NCBI RefSeq assembly: GCF_014495685.1
Contig: NZ_JACTVI010000031.1
Location: 1-64,000, forward strand
Source of the DNA: Streptomyces sp. TRM68367
GTDB lineage: Bacteria; Actinomycetota; Actinomycetes; Streptomycetales; Streptomycetaceae
Length of the DNA stretch: 64,000 nucleotides
Direction: 5' to 3'
Made by a program: the position numbers and the translations under genes. Below the pieces are notes generated by a model, which saw only the letters and a program-made list of their open reading frames with translations, was not told where the DNA came from and made no database searches. Of the stretch, positions 17,599 to 26,023 are shown one piece after another. Position 1 is the first letter of the stretch, and every line of letters begins with the position of its first letter.

Positions 17599-18131
17599 CT
17601 ACGCCGCCACCGCCGTGTCCAGGTCGGTCATCAGCATGTCCCCGACGATCGCGGCTGCCGCGCGGTAGCCGCCGCCGGCCGCGTGGACGACCTGTTCGGC
17701 GCATCCGATCGCGTTGCCCGCGGCCCAGACGCCGGGGACGGTCGTCAGGCCCGTCGGGTCGACTACGGGATACGCGCCGAACGGGGTCTCAGCTCGGCGC
17801 CCGGCCGCTCCAGCAGGCCGGTCTGCGGGACGGGACGCGGCCCGACGTACAGCACCGAGCGGGCGTGCGTCGTGCCGTCCGCGAGGCGGAGCCCGGTGAG
17901 CCGGTCGTTCTCGACCAGCAGCTCAGTGACCTCGCCGGGCACCACGTCCACCCCGGCCGCGGCGAGCCGGCGCAGGTCCTGGCCGGACAGTTCCTCCTCG
18001 GGGACCGTGTGCAGGAACAGCCGTGTGTCCTTCGACCACTGCGACACCATCAGCACCTGGTGCACGCTCATCGGGCCGGACGCGAGCACCCCGAACCGCT
18101 CGTCGCGCACCTCCCAGCACGTCTCGGTCAT
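17599..18131 (-). pseudogene. Broken thioredoxin-reductase-like FAD/NAD(P) oxidoreductase
   Basis: The first open part (18131 down to about 17800) reads WEVRDERFGVLASGPMSVHQ and LFLHTVPEEELSG, internal segments of thioredoxin-reductase-like proteins. About 120 N-terminal residues, including the FAD Rossmann motif and the usual CPYCHG region, are absent. A frameshift near 17800 then ends that frame at 17763. In another frame the true C-terminus continues: TPFGAYPVVDPTG, then GVWAAGNAIGCAEQVVHAAG, to TAG at 17599. Partner of the divergent XRE-cupin regulator; no working enzyme can result. Confidence 0.85.
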
Positions 18132-18173
18132 CGTGACCACCTCCACCACGACAGTCGCCCGACCGCTGCGGGA

Positions 18174-18202
18174 TTGACAAACAGCATTGCCGAAACTGCA
18201 AT
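18174..18202 (+). promoter_or_regulatory. Promoter with overlapping inverted repeat; leaderless start
   Basis: TTGACA (18174-18179) and TGCAAT (18197-18202) are separated by 17 bases, a consensus-like vegetative promoter. The -10 box ends six bases before the ATG at 18209 and no ribosome-binding site is present. Transcription should therefore begin at or next to the A of ATG. ATTGC (18186-18190) and GCAAT (18198-18202) form an inverted repeat overlapping the -10 box, well placed for autorepression by the downstream XRE protein. Confidence 0.75.
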
Positions 18203-18208
18203 ACGTCC

Positions 18209-18784
18209 ATGACGACGGACGAGGTTCTCGCGGGTGTGGGTCCCAGGCTGAGAAAGATCCGGAAGGACCGGGAGGTGACCCTCGCCGCGCTCTTCGAGGC
18301 GACCGGCATCTCCGTCAGCACCCTCTCGCGCCTGGAGTCGGGGCTGCGCAAACCCAGCCTCGAACTGCTGCTGCCGATCGCGCGGGCGCACGGCGTGGCG
18401 CTGGACGAGTTGGTGGGCGCCCCGCCAGTAGGGGACCCCCGGGTGCGGGCCGAGCCGATCACCCGGGACGGCCGGACGATGATCCCGCTCACCCGGCAGC
18501 CCGGCGGGCTCCAGGCGTACAAGGTGATCGAGCCTCCGCGCCGCCTCGAACCCGACCCACGGGTCCACGAGGGCTACGAGTGGATGTACGTGCTGTCCGG
18601 GCGGCTGCGGCTGGTGCTCGGCGACCACGACGTGGTGCTGGGGGCGGGGGAGGCCGCCGAGTTCGACACCCGGGTCCCGCACTGGTTCGGGTCCACGGGG
18701 GACGGGCCGGTCGAATTCCTCAGCCTGTTCGGGCCGCAGGGCGAGCGGATGCACGTACGGGCACGGCCGAAGAAGGCGGGCTGA
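18209..18784 (+). CDS. XRE-family regulator with C-terminal cupin domain
   Basis: A 191-residue protein. The N-terminal helix-turn-helix (about 9-66) reads LRKIRKDREVTLAALFEATG, then ISVSTLSRLESGLRKPSLE. A C-terminal cupin_2 barrel spans about 105-180 (HEGYEWMYVLSGRLRL, then AGEAAEFDTRVPHWF). Proteins of this layout bind a small ligand in the cupin and repress neighbouring oxidoreductase genes. Here the divergent oxidoreductase is a pseudogene, so the regulator may now control only itself or distant targets. Confidence 0.92.
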   Translation: MTTDEVLAGVGPRLRKIRKDREVTLAALFEATGISVSTLSRLESGLRKPSLELLLPIARAHGVALDELVGAPPVGDPRVRAEPITRDGRTMIPLTRQPGGLQAYKVIEPPRRLEPDPRVHEGYEWMYVLSGRLRLVLGDHDVVLGAGEAAEFDTRVPHWFGSTGDGPVEFLSLFGPQGERMHVRARPKKAG

Positions 18785-18821
18785 GAGCCTGCGTGACGCA
18801 CGCGACTGTTCCCTGATCGTC

Positions 18822-18838
18822 AAGCGACCGCTTAGTAT
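18822..18838 (+). promoter_or_regulatory. Operator-like inverted repeat overlapping -10 box of the oxidoreductase/ACAD operon
   Basis: AAGCG-AC-CGCTT (18822-18833) is a perfect 5+2+5 inverted repeat. TAGTAT (18833-18838) directly follows and fits a -10 box. The ATG at 18882 lies about 37 bases beyond the predicted start. Dyads of this shape are common sites for TetR-type repressors of fatty-acid genes; the protein that binds is not identifiable here. Confidence 0.5.
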
Positions 18839-18881
18839 GCGGTGACCCCGGTCAGACACCGCAGCCCCGTGGAGGCTCCGC

Positions 18882-19856
18882 ATGCAGGCATGGCAGGTGC
18901 ACGAGAACGGCGAGCCGAGCGAGGTGATGCGCCTGACGGACGTGGCGCCGCCGACGCCCGGCGACGGCCAGGTCCTGCTGAAGGTGCGCGCCGCGAACAT
19001 CAACTTCCCGGACGCCCTGCTGTGCCGGGGCCAGTACCAGGTCAGGCCGCCGCTGCCGTTCACCCCGGGCGTGGAGATCTGCGGCGAGAGCGAGGACGGC
19101 CGGCGCGTCATCGCCAACCCCGCGTTGCCGTACGGCGGTTTCGCCGAGTACGCCGTCGCGGACGCCGCCGCCCTCCTGCCCGCACCGGACGCCCTTGACG
19201 ACGCCGAGGTTGCCGCCCTGCACATCGGCTACCAGACGGGCTGGTTCGGCCTGCACCGCCGGGCCCGCCTGGAGGCCGGCGAGACACTGCTCGTCCACGC
19301 TGCCGCAGGAGGGGTCGGCAGCGCGGCCGTGCAGCTCGGCAAGGCGGCCGGAGCGACCGTCATCGGCGTCGTGGGCGGCGCCGAGAAGGCCGCCGTGGCA
19401 AGGGAGCTGGGCTGCGACGTGGTCATCGACCGGCGCGCCGAGTCCGCCGAGGACGTGGTCGCCGCCGTGAAGGAGGCCACCGGCGGCCGGGGCGCCGACG
19501 TCATCTACGACCCCGTCGGCGGCGAGGCCTACGCTCAGTCCGCCAAGGTCGTCGCCTTCGAGGGCCGGATCGTGGTCGTCGGCTTCGCGAGCGGCTCGAT
19601 CCCCAGCCCAGGGCTGAACCACGCACTTGTGAAGAACTACTCGATCCTCGGCCTGCACTGGGGCCTGTACAACACCAAGAACCCCAAGCTGGTCCAGCAC
19701 TGCCATGAGCAGCTCACCGAACTGGCCGCCCGGGGCGCGATCCGGCCGCTGGTGAGCGAGCGGGTGCCGCTCGGCGGGGCCGCGAGCGCCGTGCAGAAGG
19801 TGGCGGACGGTCTGAGCACCGGCCGGATCGCCGTCGTGATGGAGGGGGCAACATGA
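18882..19856 (+). CDS. NADPH:quinone oxidoreductase-like zinc-free alcohol dehydrogenase (MDR)
   Basis: A 324-residue medium-chain reductase. An N-terminal GroES-like domain (INFPDALLCRGQYQVRPPLPF) precedes the Rossmann motif HAAAGGVGSAAVQLG near 145-160. No zinc-binding cysteines are seen, consistent with quinone/enoyl reductase members. GTGGAGG precedes the ATG. The last four bases overlap the next gene (ATGA). Its place in an operon with two acyl-CoA dehydrogenases suggests a CoA-ester or enone reductase in degradation of a branched or cyclic substrate. Confidence 0.9.
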   Translation: MQAWQVHENGEPSEVMRLTDVAPPTPGDGQVLLKVRAANINFPDALLCRGQYQVRPPLPFTPGVEICGESEDGRRVIANPALPYGGFAEYAVADAAALLPAPDALDDAEVAALHIGYQTGWFGLHRRARLEAGETLLVHAAAGGVGSAAVQLGKAAGATVIGVVGGAEKAAVARELGCDVVIDRRAESAEDVVAAVKEATGGRGADVIYDPVGGEAYAQSAKVVAFEGRIVVVGFASGSIPSPGLNHALVKNYSILGLHWGLYNTKNPKLVQHCHEQLTELAARGAIRPLVSERVPLGGAASAVQKVADGLSTGRIAVVMEGAT

Positions 19857-21034
19857 CCGACGCCGAAGAACTGCGCCGCCGCACGCGGGGGTTGCTGGCG
19901 GACCATCCGCCCGCGACCACGGACCGCCCGGACTTCCTCAAGGCCCGCTTCAACGCCGGACTCGCCTGGGTGCACTACCCCGAGGGCCTCGGCGGACTCG
20001 GTGCGCCCCGCTCCCTCCAAGCCGTCGTGGACGCCGAGTTGGAGGCCGCCGGCGCTCCCGACAACGACCCGCGGCGCATCGGTATCGGGCTGGGAATGGC
20101 CGCGCCGACCATCCTCCGTTACGGCACCGAGGAGCAGCAGCGGCGGTACCTGAGGCCGCTGTGGACAGGCGAGGAGGTCTGGTGTCAGCTGTTCAGCGAG
20201 CCCGGCGCCGGATCCGACCTGGCCGCCCTCGGCACGCGGGCCGTTCGGGAAGGCGACGGCTGGGTGGTCAACGGGCAGAAGGTGTGGACGTCCAGCGCGC
20301 ACGTGGCCCGCTGGGCGATCCTCATCGCCCGCACCGACCCGGACGTGCCCAAGCACCAGGGCATCACGTACTTCGTCTGCGACATGACCGACCCCGGCGT
20401 CGAGGTGCGGCCGCTGCGCCAGATCACCGGCGAGGCCGAGTTCAACGAGGTGTTCCTGACCGACGTCCGCATCCCGGACTCGCGGCGCCTCGGTGAGGTC
20501 GGCGACGGCTGGCGGGTCGCGCAGACGACCCTGATGAACGAGCGCGTCTCCATCGGCGGCATGCGTATCCCGCGCGAGGGCGGCATGATCGGCCCGGCCG
20601 CCAGGACCTGGCGCGAACGCCCCGACCTGCGCACCCACGACCTGTACCAGCGGCTGCTGAAACTCTGGGTGGAGGCCGAGGTCGCCCGCCTCACCGGCGA
20701 ACGGCTGCGCCAGCAGCTCGTCGCCGGCCACCCCGGCCCTGAAGGCTCCGGCTTGAAGCTCGCCTTCGCCCGCCTCAACCAGGAGATCAGCGGCCTGGAG
20801 GTGGAACTCCTCGGCGAAGAGGGCATGTTGTACGACGACTGGACCATGCACCGCCCGGAGCTGGTCGACTTCACCGGCCGCGACGCCGGGTACCGCTATC
20901 TGCGTTCCAAGGGCAACAGCATCGAGGGCGGGACCAGCGAGGTCCTGCTGAACATCGTCGCCGAGCGCGTCCTGGGTCTGCCCGCCGAGCCGCGCACCGA
21001 CAAGGACGTCGCCTGGAAGGACCTCGCCCGATGA
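19853..21034 (+). CDS. Acyl-CoA dehydrogenase, large partner of a probable heteromeric pair
   Basis: A 393-residue ACAD with middle-domain motif QLFSEPGAGSDLAALGTRA and C-terminal SIEGGTSEVLLNIVAERVLG. The position usually filled by catalytic Glu in FEGTSE reads IEGGTSE. The N-terminal domain is short compared with classic enzymes (LLADHPP...). It overlaps the neighbouring genes by ATGA on both sides. Paired dissimilar ACADs encoded back to back form alpha2beta2 enzymes in actinobacterial sterol and branched-acid degradation; that pairing is inferred here. Confidence 0.9.
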   Translation: MTDAEELRRRTRGLLADHPPATTDRPDFLKARFNAGLAWVHYPEGLGGLGAPRSLQAVVDAELEAAGAPDNDPRRIGIGLGMAAPTILRYGTEEQQRRYLRPLWTGEEVWCQLFSEPGAGSDLAALGTRAVREGDGWVVNGQKVWTSSAHVARWAILIARTDPDVPKHQGITYFVCDMTDPGVEVRPLRQITGEAEFNEVFLTDVRIPDSRRLGEVGDGWRVAQTTLMNERVSIGGMRIPREGGMIGPAARTWRERPDLRTHDLYQRLLKLWVEAEVARLTGERLRQQLVAGHPGPEGSGLKLAFARLNQEISGLEVELLGEEGMLYDDWTMHRPELVDFTGRDAGYRYLRSKGNSIEGGTSEVLLNIVAERVLGLPAEPRTDKDVAWKDLAR

Positions 21035-22134
21035 GCACACAGCCCGACCTGCTGTACTCGGAGGAGGAAGAGGCGCTCCGCTCCGCCGTCCGGGACCTGC
21101 TCACCGACCACTGCGACGCGGCGGGCGTGATCGCCCGCACCGAGTCCGACGCCCCGCACGACCTGTCGCTGTGGAAGGCGCTCGCCGACGGGATGGGCCT
21201 CGCGGGCCTGCTGGTGCCCGAGGAACGGGGCGGCCAGGGGGCCACGCACCGCGAAGCCGCCGTGGTCCTGGAGGAGTTGGGGCGGGCCGTCGCCCCCGTG
21301 CCGTATCTCACCAGCGCCGTCGTCGCCACCGAGGCGCTGCTGGCGTGCGAGGCCGAAGAGGGCCTGCTCGCCGACCTGGCGTCCGCACGGCGGATCGGCG
21401 CCCTCGCCGTCGCGCTGAACGTGGCTCCGGGCAGCGCGTACAAGGTCGTACGGCATGAAGGCGGCGCCCTGCACGGTGAGCTGACCGGCATCGCGGACGC
21501 GGCCGTCGCCGACGTGCTGCTGGTGCCCGCGGACGACGGCGGGCTGTACGCGGTAGTCACCTCGGACGCAGCCGCCGTGACCGTCACCCCGCAGGTGTCC
21601 CTGGACCTGACCCGGCCGGTGGCGACCGTGACGCTGGACGCCGCGCCCGGCCTCCTGCTGGGCGATGCCGAGCCCGCCGTACGACGCGCCCTGCGCGCCG
21701 GGGCCGGTCTGCTGGTCTCCGAGCAACTCGGCGTCGCCGACTGGGCGCTGACCGAGACGGTCCGCTATCTGAAGGACCGCAAGCAGTTCAACCGGCCCGT
21801 CGGCGGCTTCCAGGCGCTCAAGCACCGTCTCGCCCAGCTGTGGCTGGAGGTCGTCAACCTGCGCGCCGCCGCCCGTAACGCGGCCGACGCGCTGGCGACC
21901 GGCGAGTACGGCGACGAGGGGGCCGTGGCGGTCGCCGTCGCGCAGGCGTACGCGGCGCCCGTCGCCGTGCACGCCGCCGAGGAAGCGCTGCAACTGCACG
22001 GCGGCATCGGCATGACCTGGGAGCACCCGGTCCATCTCTGCCTGAAGCGGGCCAAGGCCGACTCGATCGCGTACGGCACGGCGGGCGCCCACCGCGCCGC
22101 CCTGGCCGAACTGGTCGACCTGCACGCCCCCTGA
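21031..22134 (+). CDS. Acyl-CoA dehydrogenase, small partner of a probable heteromeric pair
   Basis: A 367-residue ACAD-like protein. The N-terminal domain is LYSEEEEALRSAVRDLL, with EERGGQGATHREAAVVLEEL, and the C-terminal domain has YLKDRKQFNRPVGGFQALKH and LQLHGGIGMTWEHPVHLCLK. The middle domain lacks the usual SEPxAGSD loop and there is no FEGT motif, so it probably contributes FAD binding and one half of a shared active site. Start ATG overlaps the preceding stop. A strong terminator follows. Confidence 0.9.
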   Translation: MSTQPDLLYSEEEEALRSAVRDLLTDHCDAAGVIARTESDAPHDLSLWKALADGMGLAGLLVPEERGGQGATHREAAVVLEELGRAVAPVPYLTSAVVATEALLACEAEEGLLADLASARRIGALAVALNVAPGSAYKVVRHEGGALHGELTGIADAAVADVLLVPADDGGLYAVVTSDAAAVTVTPQVSLDLTRPVATVTLDAAPGLLLGDAEPAVRRALRAGAGLLVSEQLGVADWALTETVRYLKDRKQFNRPVGGFQALKHRLAQLWLEVVNLRAAARNAADALATGEYGDEGAVAVAVAQAYAAPVAVHAAEEALQLHGGIGMTWEHPVHLCLKRAKADSIAYGTAGAHRAALAELVDLHAP

Positions 22135-22159
22135 CGTACACCTGGTTGACGACCGCGAG

Positions 22160-22188
22160 AAGCCCGCCCCACCTGGGGCGGGCTTTTT
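22160..22188 (+). terminator. Rho-independent terminator after the ACAD operon
   Basis: AAGCCCGCCCC pairs perfectly with GGGGCGGGCTT around an ACCT loop, followed by a short T run. It lies 26 bases after the stop of the last gene. Confidence 0.9.
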
Positions 22189-22355
22189 CGTGCCCCTCCC
22201 GGGGAGGCGGTGAACACCCGACGGCAGTCCAGCCAACTCCTGCCACGCAACGCCTCTTTGACGGCCGGGGACCGCATACTCTCCCCCAGTCTCGACTTCG
22301 CTCGACCGGGTGGTACCCCATCCGGTCCCACACGGCACTCCCCGGGAGGCAGCGC

Positions 22356-23219
22356 ATGGCCCTCACCACCCGTCGCAGAGCCCTCACCACCCTCGGCGCC
22401 GCCCTCGCGGGCACCGTCGCCCTGCCCGCCACGCGCGCGCTGGCGGGCGAACAACGGCACTGGCCACGCCCGTTGTGGCGCGCCCACGCCCACAACGACT
22501 ACGAGCACCCGCGGCCCCTCCTCGACGCCCTCGACCACCGCTTCGGCAGCGTCGAGGCCGACATCTACCTGGTCGGCGACCAGCTCCTCGTCGCCCACGA
22601 CCCGGAGGACCTCGACCCCACCCGCACCCTTGAGTCCCTCTACCTCGACCCGCTAGCCGCCCGCGTCCGGGCGGGCCACGGCTCCGTGTACCGCGGTCAC
22701 CGGGGATCCCTGCAACTCCTCGTCGACATCAAGACCGAGGGCTCCTCGACGTACCTCGAACTCGACCGGCACCTGGCGCGCTACCGGCACCTGTTCACGA
22801 CGTACGCCCACGGCCGGGTGTTCCCCGGCCCGGTCACCGCGGTGATCTCCGGCGACCGCGCCGCCCGGAAGCCCATGGCGGCACAGCGCGTCCGCCGCGC
22901 CTTCTACGACGGCCGCCTCGCCGACCTCGGCAGCTCCGCACCGGCCTCCTTCATCCCGCTGGTCAGCGACAACTGGACGCTCAACTTCACCTGGCAGGGC
23001 ATCGGCGCCTTCCCCGACGCCGAGCGGCGCAAGCTGCACGGCATCGTGCGGGCGGCGCACGCGCACGGGCAGAAGGTGCGGTTCTGGGCCACGCCCGACA
23101 CGGCGGGCGCCGCCCGGGACGCGCTGTGGACCGAGCTGCTCGCGGCGGGCGTCGACTACCTCAACACCGACGACCTCGCCGGCCTGGAGGCCTTCCTCGA
23201 CGCCCACGGCGCGGCCTAG
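22356..23219 (+). CDS. Secreted PI-PLC/GDPD-like phosphodiesterase
   Basis: A 287-residue protein. A Tat-type signal (TTRRRALTTLGAALAG ending near ALA) is followed by a TIM-barrel phosphodiesterase of the PI-PLC-like superfamily. HAHNDYEHPRPLLDAL and SVEADIYLV carry the His and Glu/Asp typical of the AIM6/GDPD-like group. VAHDPED and LLVDIKTEG give the second His and metal-site acid, and VRFWATPDT is typical of the barrel end. GGGAGG lies before the ATG at 22356; the frame is open further upstream without similarity. Probably hydrolyses an extracellular phosphodiester lipid. Confidence 0.85.
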   Translation: MALTTRRRALTTLGAALAGTVALPATRALAGEQRHWPRPLWRAHAHNDYEHPRPLLDALDHRFGSVEADIYLVGDQLLVAHDPEDLDPTRTLESLYLDPLAARVRAGHGSVYRGHRGSLQLLVDIKTEGSSTYLELDRHLARYRHLFTTYAHGRVFPGPVTAVISGDRAARKPMAAQRVRRAFYDGRLADLGSSAPASFIPLVSDNWTLNFTWQGIGAFPDAERRKLHGIVRAAHAHGQKVRFWATPDTAGAARDALWTELLAAGVDYLNTDDLAGLEAFLDAHGAA

Positions 23220-23364
23220 CACCACCGAACGGCACCGCCGGAAGCGGCGTCGACACCACACGTTCGGCGGACAGGCCAGCCGCACGGACGAACCCTCCGC
23301 TACGCCACACTTGCGGCCGAACGCCGTGAACCCTGACAAGGCGGCGTGGCGGAGGAGGTTGACG

Positions 23365-23559
23365 ATGGCCGTTTCCATTTCTGTGGTGCTGTTGCTCGCG
23401 ATCCTGGCGGTGATCTTCGTGCGCAACGGCGGGCTGAAGGTCTCCCACGCGCTGGTGTGCCTGCTACTCGGGTTCTACCTGGCCAGCACGAACGTCGCCC
23501 CGACCATCCACAGCGGCCTCACGGCCACCGCGGACATCGTCAGCAGCCTCAGACCGTGA
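23365..23559 (+). CDS. Small membrane protein
   Basis: A 64-residue protein with one strong N-terminal helix (about 3-18: SISVVLLLAILAVIFV) and a second hydrophobic segment (about 26-43: ALVCLLLGFYLASTN). GGAGGAGG stands seven bases before ATG 23365, which is preferred over the 18-codon-longer frame. It resembles small proteins widely found in Streptomyces, but no function is known. Its stop is one base from the stop of the convergent gene. Confidence 0.7.
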   Translation: MAVSISVVLLLAILAVIFVRNGGLKVSHALVCLLLGFYLASTNVAPTIHSGLTATADIVSSLRP

Positions 23560-23560
23560 G

Positions 23561-24808
23561 TCACGGCGCCGCGAACACCCCGATGCCGTTGGGTACGGGG
23601 CGTTCCGCGCCGCCGCTGGGATGGTTGCGCACGGACACTGCGGCCGCGCCCGGCGCGCGGGCCACCAGCGTCGACGACCCGCCGCCGTCCAGGCTGAAGG
23701 CGTCCACGGAGCCCAGCGTCCGCATGACGTCGGCCACTTCGGCGATCGTCAGACCGGTGCGGTACGGGGGTGCGCCGTCGAGTGCGAGCAGCACCAGGCG
23801 CCGCCCGCCGTCCGCGATGCCGGCGGCGGTGCGCACCGCCGAGGTCACGCCGTCCAGGCCGGGCAGCGGCTGCCCGCCCCTGAGCACCGGGTAGCCGCCG
23901 ACGACGAACTCGTACGCCACCCGGGACGCGGCCGCCAGAGCGTGCCGCACCTCGACGGCCTCGCCGACGGCGAACTTCCGCAGCTGCTGGGCGCCCGCCT
24001 CGCGGCCGACCAGTACGGTCGTCCCCGGCGCGACGGGTCCGCTGCCCGGGGTGTCGGCGGCCGAGGCCACCCGGCCGTGGCGGACCGTCACCTCGTAGGT
24101 GTCCGTGCTGCACGGAGCGGCCCGGTCGGTGTCCGTGCCGCACACGGCGCGCAGCCGCGACACGCTGCCCCACTGCGAGGTGAACGCCCCGATCGAGCCG
24201 ACCGGCAGCGCGTACTGGTTGAGTCCGCGCAGCGGCAGCTCGCCGGCGGGCGTGCGGATCGAGCCGTCGAGGACCACGCGGTCCAGCCGGGCCAGCCGGT
24301 CCGTCCCCACGCCGATCACGTCCTCGGTGGTCGTGCCGGGCGGCAGCGCGGGCCCGAAGCGCTGCCCGTCCGGCACCGCCGCCTTGAGCGCCCGGCCCTG
24401 CGCGATCGCCGGTCCAACGCTCGCGCCGGTCGCCTCGACGCCCGGATGCTGGGTCTCGGTGATGTTGAAGAAGTCACCGTTGACGCCCGCGACGGCACCC
24501 TGTGCGTCGGCCAGCCGCGACACCGTGGCCCGCGCGGCGACCGCCCCCGGGTACAGCAGGCCGACGCGGACGTGCGGGTCGCTCAGGTCGACGCTCAGCA
24601 CGTGGGCGTGCGTCACACCTTTCGACGCCCGGATGTCGAACTGCTCGTACGTCACGCCGGGTGCGATCCGGCCGGCGCCGTTCGGCGCGGCGCCGGCCGG
24701 GGCCGCGCCCAGCAGGGCCGCCCCGGCCAGTGCGGTGAGCGCCGCGAGAAACGCCCGTACGGATCTGCCGGTTCTGCCCGCTGCGCGCCGCTGCCGGTGA
24801 CGTGTCAC
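23561..24808 (-). CDS. Secreted phosphodiester glycosidase (NAGPA domain) family protein
   Basis: A 415-residue protein. The signal peptide ends near residue 41 (APAGAA). The C-terminal half is a phosphodiester alpha-GlcNAcase-like (NAGPA, formerly DUF2233) domain: GVNGDFFNI early, TIAEVADVMRTLGSVDAFSL in the middle, then LDGGGSSTLVARAPG and a closing PVPNGIGVF. Bacterial members act on, or bind, phosphodiester-linked sugars outside the cell. It is convergent with the small membrane protein. Confidence 0.85.
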   Translation of the reverse strand: MTRHRQRRAAGRTGRSVRAFLAALTALAGAALLGAAPAGAAPNGAGRIAPGVTYEQFDIRASKGVTHAHVLSVDLSDPHVRVGLLYPGAVAARATVSRLADAQGAVAGVNGDFFNITETQHPGVEATGASVGPAIAQGRALKAAVPDGQRFGPALPPGTTTEDVIGVGTDRLARLDRVVLDGSIRTPAGELPLRGLNQYALPVGSIGAFTSQWGSVSRLRAVCGTDTDRAAPCSTDTYEVTVRHGRVASAADTPGSGPVAPGTTVLVGREAGAQQLRKFAVGEAVEVRHALAAASRVAYEFVVGGYPVLRGGQPLPGLDGVTSAVRTAAGIADGGRRLVLLALDGAPPYRTGLTIAEVADVMRTLGSVDAFSLDGGGSSTLVARAPGAAAVSVRNHPSGGAERPVPNGIGVFAAP

Positions 24809-24883
24809 GGTCCCCCCTGATGTCTCGTCAACTTCTCCTGGGCTCGCGAGAAGTGCACCAGACGACGGAGACCGTCGAGACGG

Positions 24884-25243
24884 CTAGGCGCCGACTACAC
24901 GGGAACGGATGAGAAAACGCACCCCCTCGGGTGCCTCCAGCGAGAAACCGCTGCCGCGGCCGGGTACGACGTCCACGATCAGCCGGGTGTGGCTCCACAC
25001 CTCGTACTGGCTGCGCGACATCCAGAACGTCACCGGCTCCTCGACGCCCTCGACGTCGAGTTCCGCGAGCAGGACGTCCGAGTCGCCGGTGCGGAACTCG
25101 CCGGCCGGGTAGCACATGGGGGCACTGCCGTCGCAGCAGCCGCCGGACTGATGGAACATCAGCGGGCCGTGGGCCGCGCTCAGCCGGCGCAGCAGGCCGG
25201 CCGCCGCCGGGGTGAGCTCGACGCGGGGGTTCTCCTCGTACAT
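24884..25243 (-). CDS. DUF779 family protein
   Basis: A 119-residue protein with the complete family core: GPLMFHQSGGCCDGSAPMCY, FRTGDSDVLLAEL, FWMSRSQYEVWSHT and GRGSGFSLEAPEGVRFL. The CC and C residues suggest metal or redox chemistry. Family members often sit beside aldehyde or alcohol dehydrogenase genes, but not here. ATG 25243 is favoured because the family normally begins a few residues before PRVELTPAA; the frame is open to 25345. Confidence 0.85.
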   Translation of the reverse strand: MYEENPRVELTPAAAGLLRRLSAAHGPLMFHQSGGCCDGSAPMCYPAGEFRTGDSDVLLAELDVEGVEEPVTFWMSRSQYEVWSHTRLIVDVVPGRGSGFSLEAPEGVRFLIRSRVVGA

Positions 25244-25377
25244 GCCGTCCGTCCCAGTGAGTGCCGCTGCGGTCACCGGCCCGTCGTCGGCCCGGTCACC
25301 GCCAGCACAGCACGGCGGAGGTTGCGAGAGGGTTGCGCCCCGCACGCTGCCCCGGTCGGTCGATCGGCACAGTCGGC

Positions 25378-25773
25378 TCAGCCGTCGAGGGCCGCGCCGC
25401 GCGACAGCACGGTCACGCGGTGGAAGTTGCAGCCGGCGTGCGGCACCGCGCCGGTCGCGGGCCAGGCCTGATGGGACTTCAGGGCGATGCTCACCAGGCT
25501 CATCAGCAGGGCGATGTCCGCTTCACAGTCGAGGTGGACGGTCACCCAGTGCGATCCCGGGATCAGGTGGATCGCACTGGAGCCGACGAGGTCGTAGTGG
25601 AACCGCTGTATGGCCCGGCTGGTGAGGTGCAGGTCCACGTCACGGTCGGAGTGGAAGTGGACGATCTCGTCCCGGCCGGAGCTGAGCGCCCGCCCGATGC
25701 CGCAACTGGCCGGGGCTGCCGTCAGGTCGGGCCAGGCTTGCAGTTGCTCCCGGGCGCGCTGGGCCAGTGTCAT
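25378..25773 (-). CDS. Luciferase-domain (DUF5519-like) small protein
   Basis: A 131-residue protein resembling the Streptomyces luciferase-like domain family. Features are DEIVHFHSDRDVDLHLT near the middle, SHWVTVHLDCEADIALLMSL, and short-chain helical caps at both ends. These small proteins are not true luciferases and their role is unknown. The start ATG at 25773 fits a compact N-terminus (MTLAQRAREQLQAWPDL). It stands alone next to the decayed region that begins at 25.9 kb. Confidence 0.7.
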   Translation of the reverse strand: MTLAQRAREQLQAWPDLTAAPASCGIGRALSSGRDEIVHFHSDRDVDLHLTSRAIQRFHYDLVGSSAIHLIPGSHWVTVHLDCEADIALLMSLVSIALKSHQAWPATGAVPHAGCNFHRVTVLSRGAALDG

Positions 25774-25898
25774 GCCCTCATCGTCGCCCGCTCACTGCAC
25801 CGCAACCGCAGGTTGAGGGATTCGTAACCGGGCTGTGAGGTGACGATCCGTCGGCAATCGATCACCCACGGCGGCCCCGGGAGCCGTCCGGGTGCGGC

Positions 25899-26022
25899 TC
25901 AGGACAGCGGCGCCGTGGAGCCCCTGATCACCACGCGGCAGGGCAGGGCCTCGACGCCCGAGCGGCGGGTGCCGGTGAACGCGCTGAACAGGGCCTGCGC
26001 GGCGGTGCGGCCGACCTGTTCG
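25899..26022 (-). pseudogene. C-terminal stub of a LacI-family regulator
   Basis: About 40 residues remain (QVGRTAAQALFSAFTGTRRS, then GVEALPCRVVIRGSTAPLS and TGA). This is the usual end of LacI repressors (VIRGST). At about 26022 it meets, head to head, an internal fragment of a sugar-binding protein on the other strand. The first 300 or so codons are gone. Confidence 0.8.
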
Positions 26023-26023
26023 C

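Noticed and set aside
15192..18212. A 1006-residue plus-strand open frame opposite the ligase gene
   Set aside because: It is antisense to Nudix and ligase, low in complexity, and crosses the repeat spacer; no family similarity or start signal.
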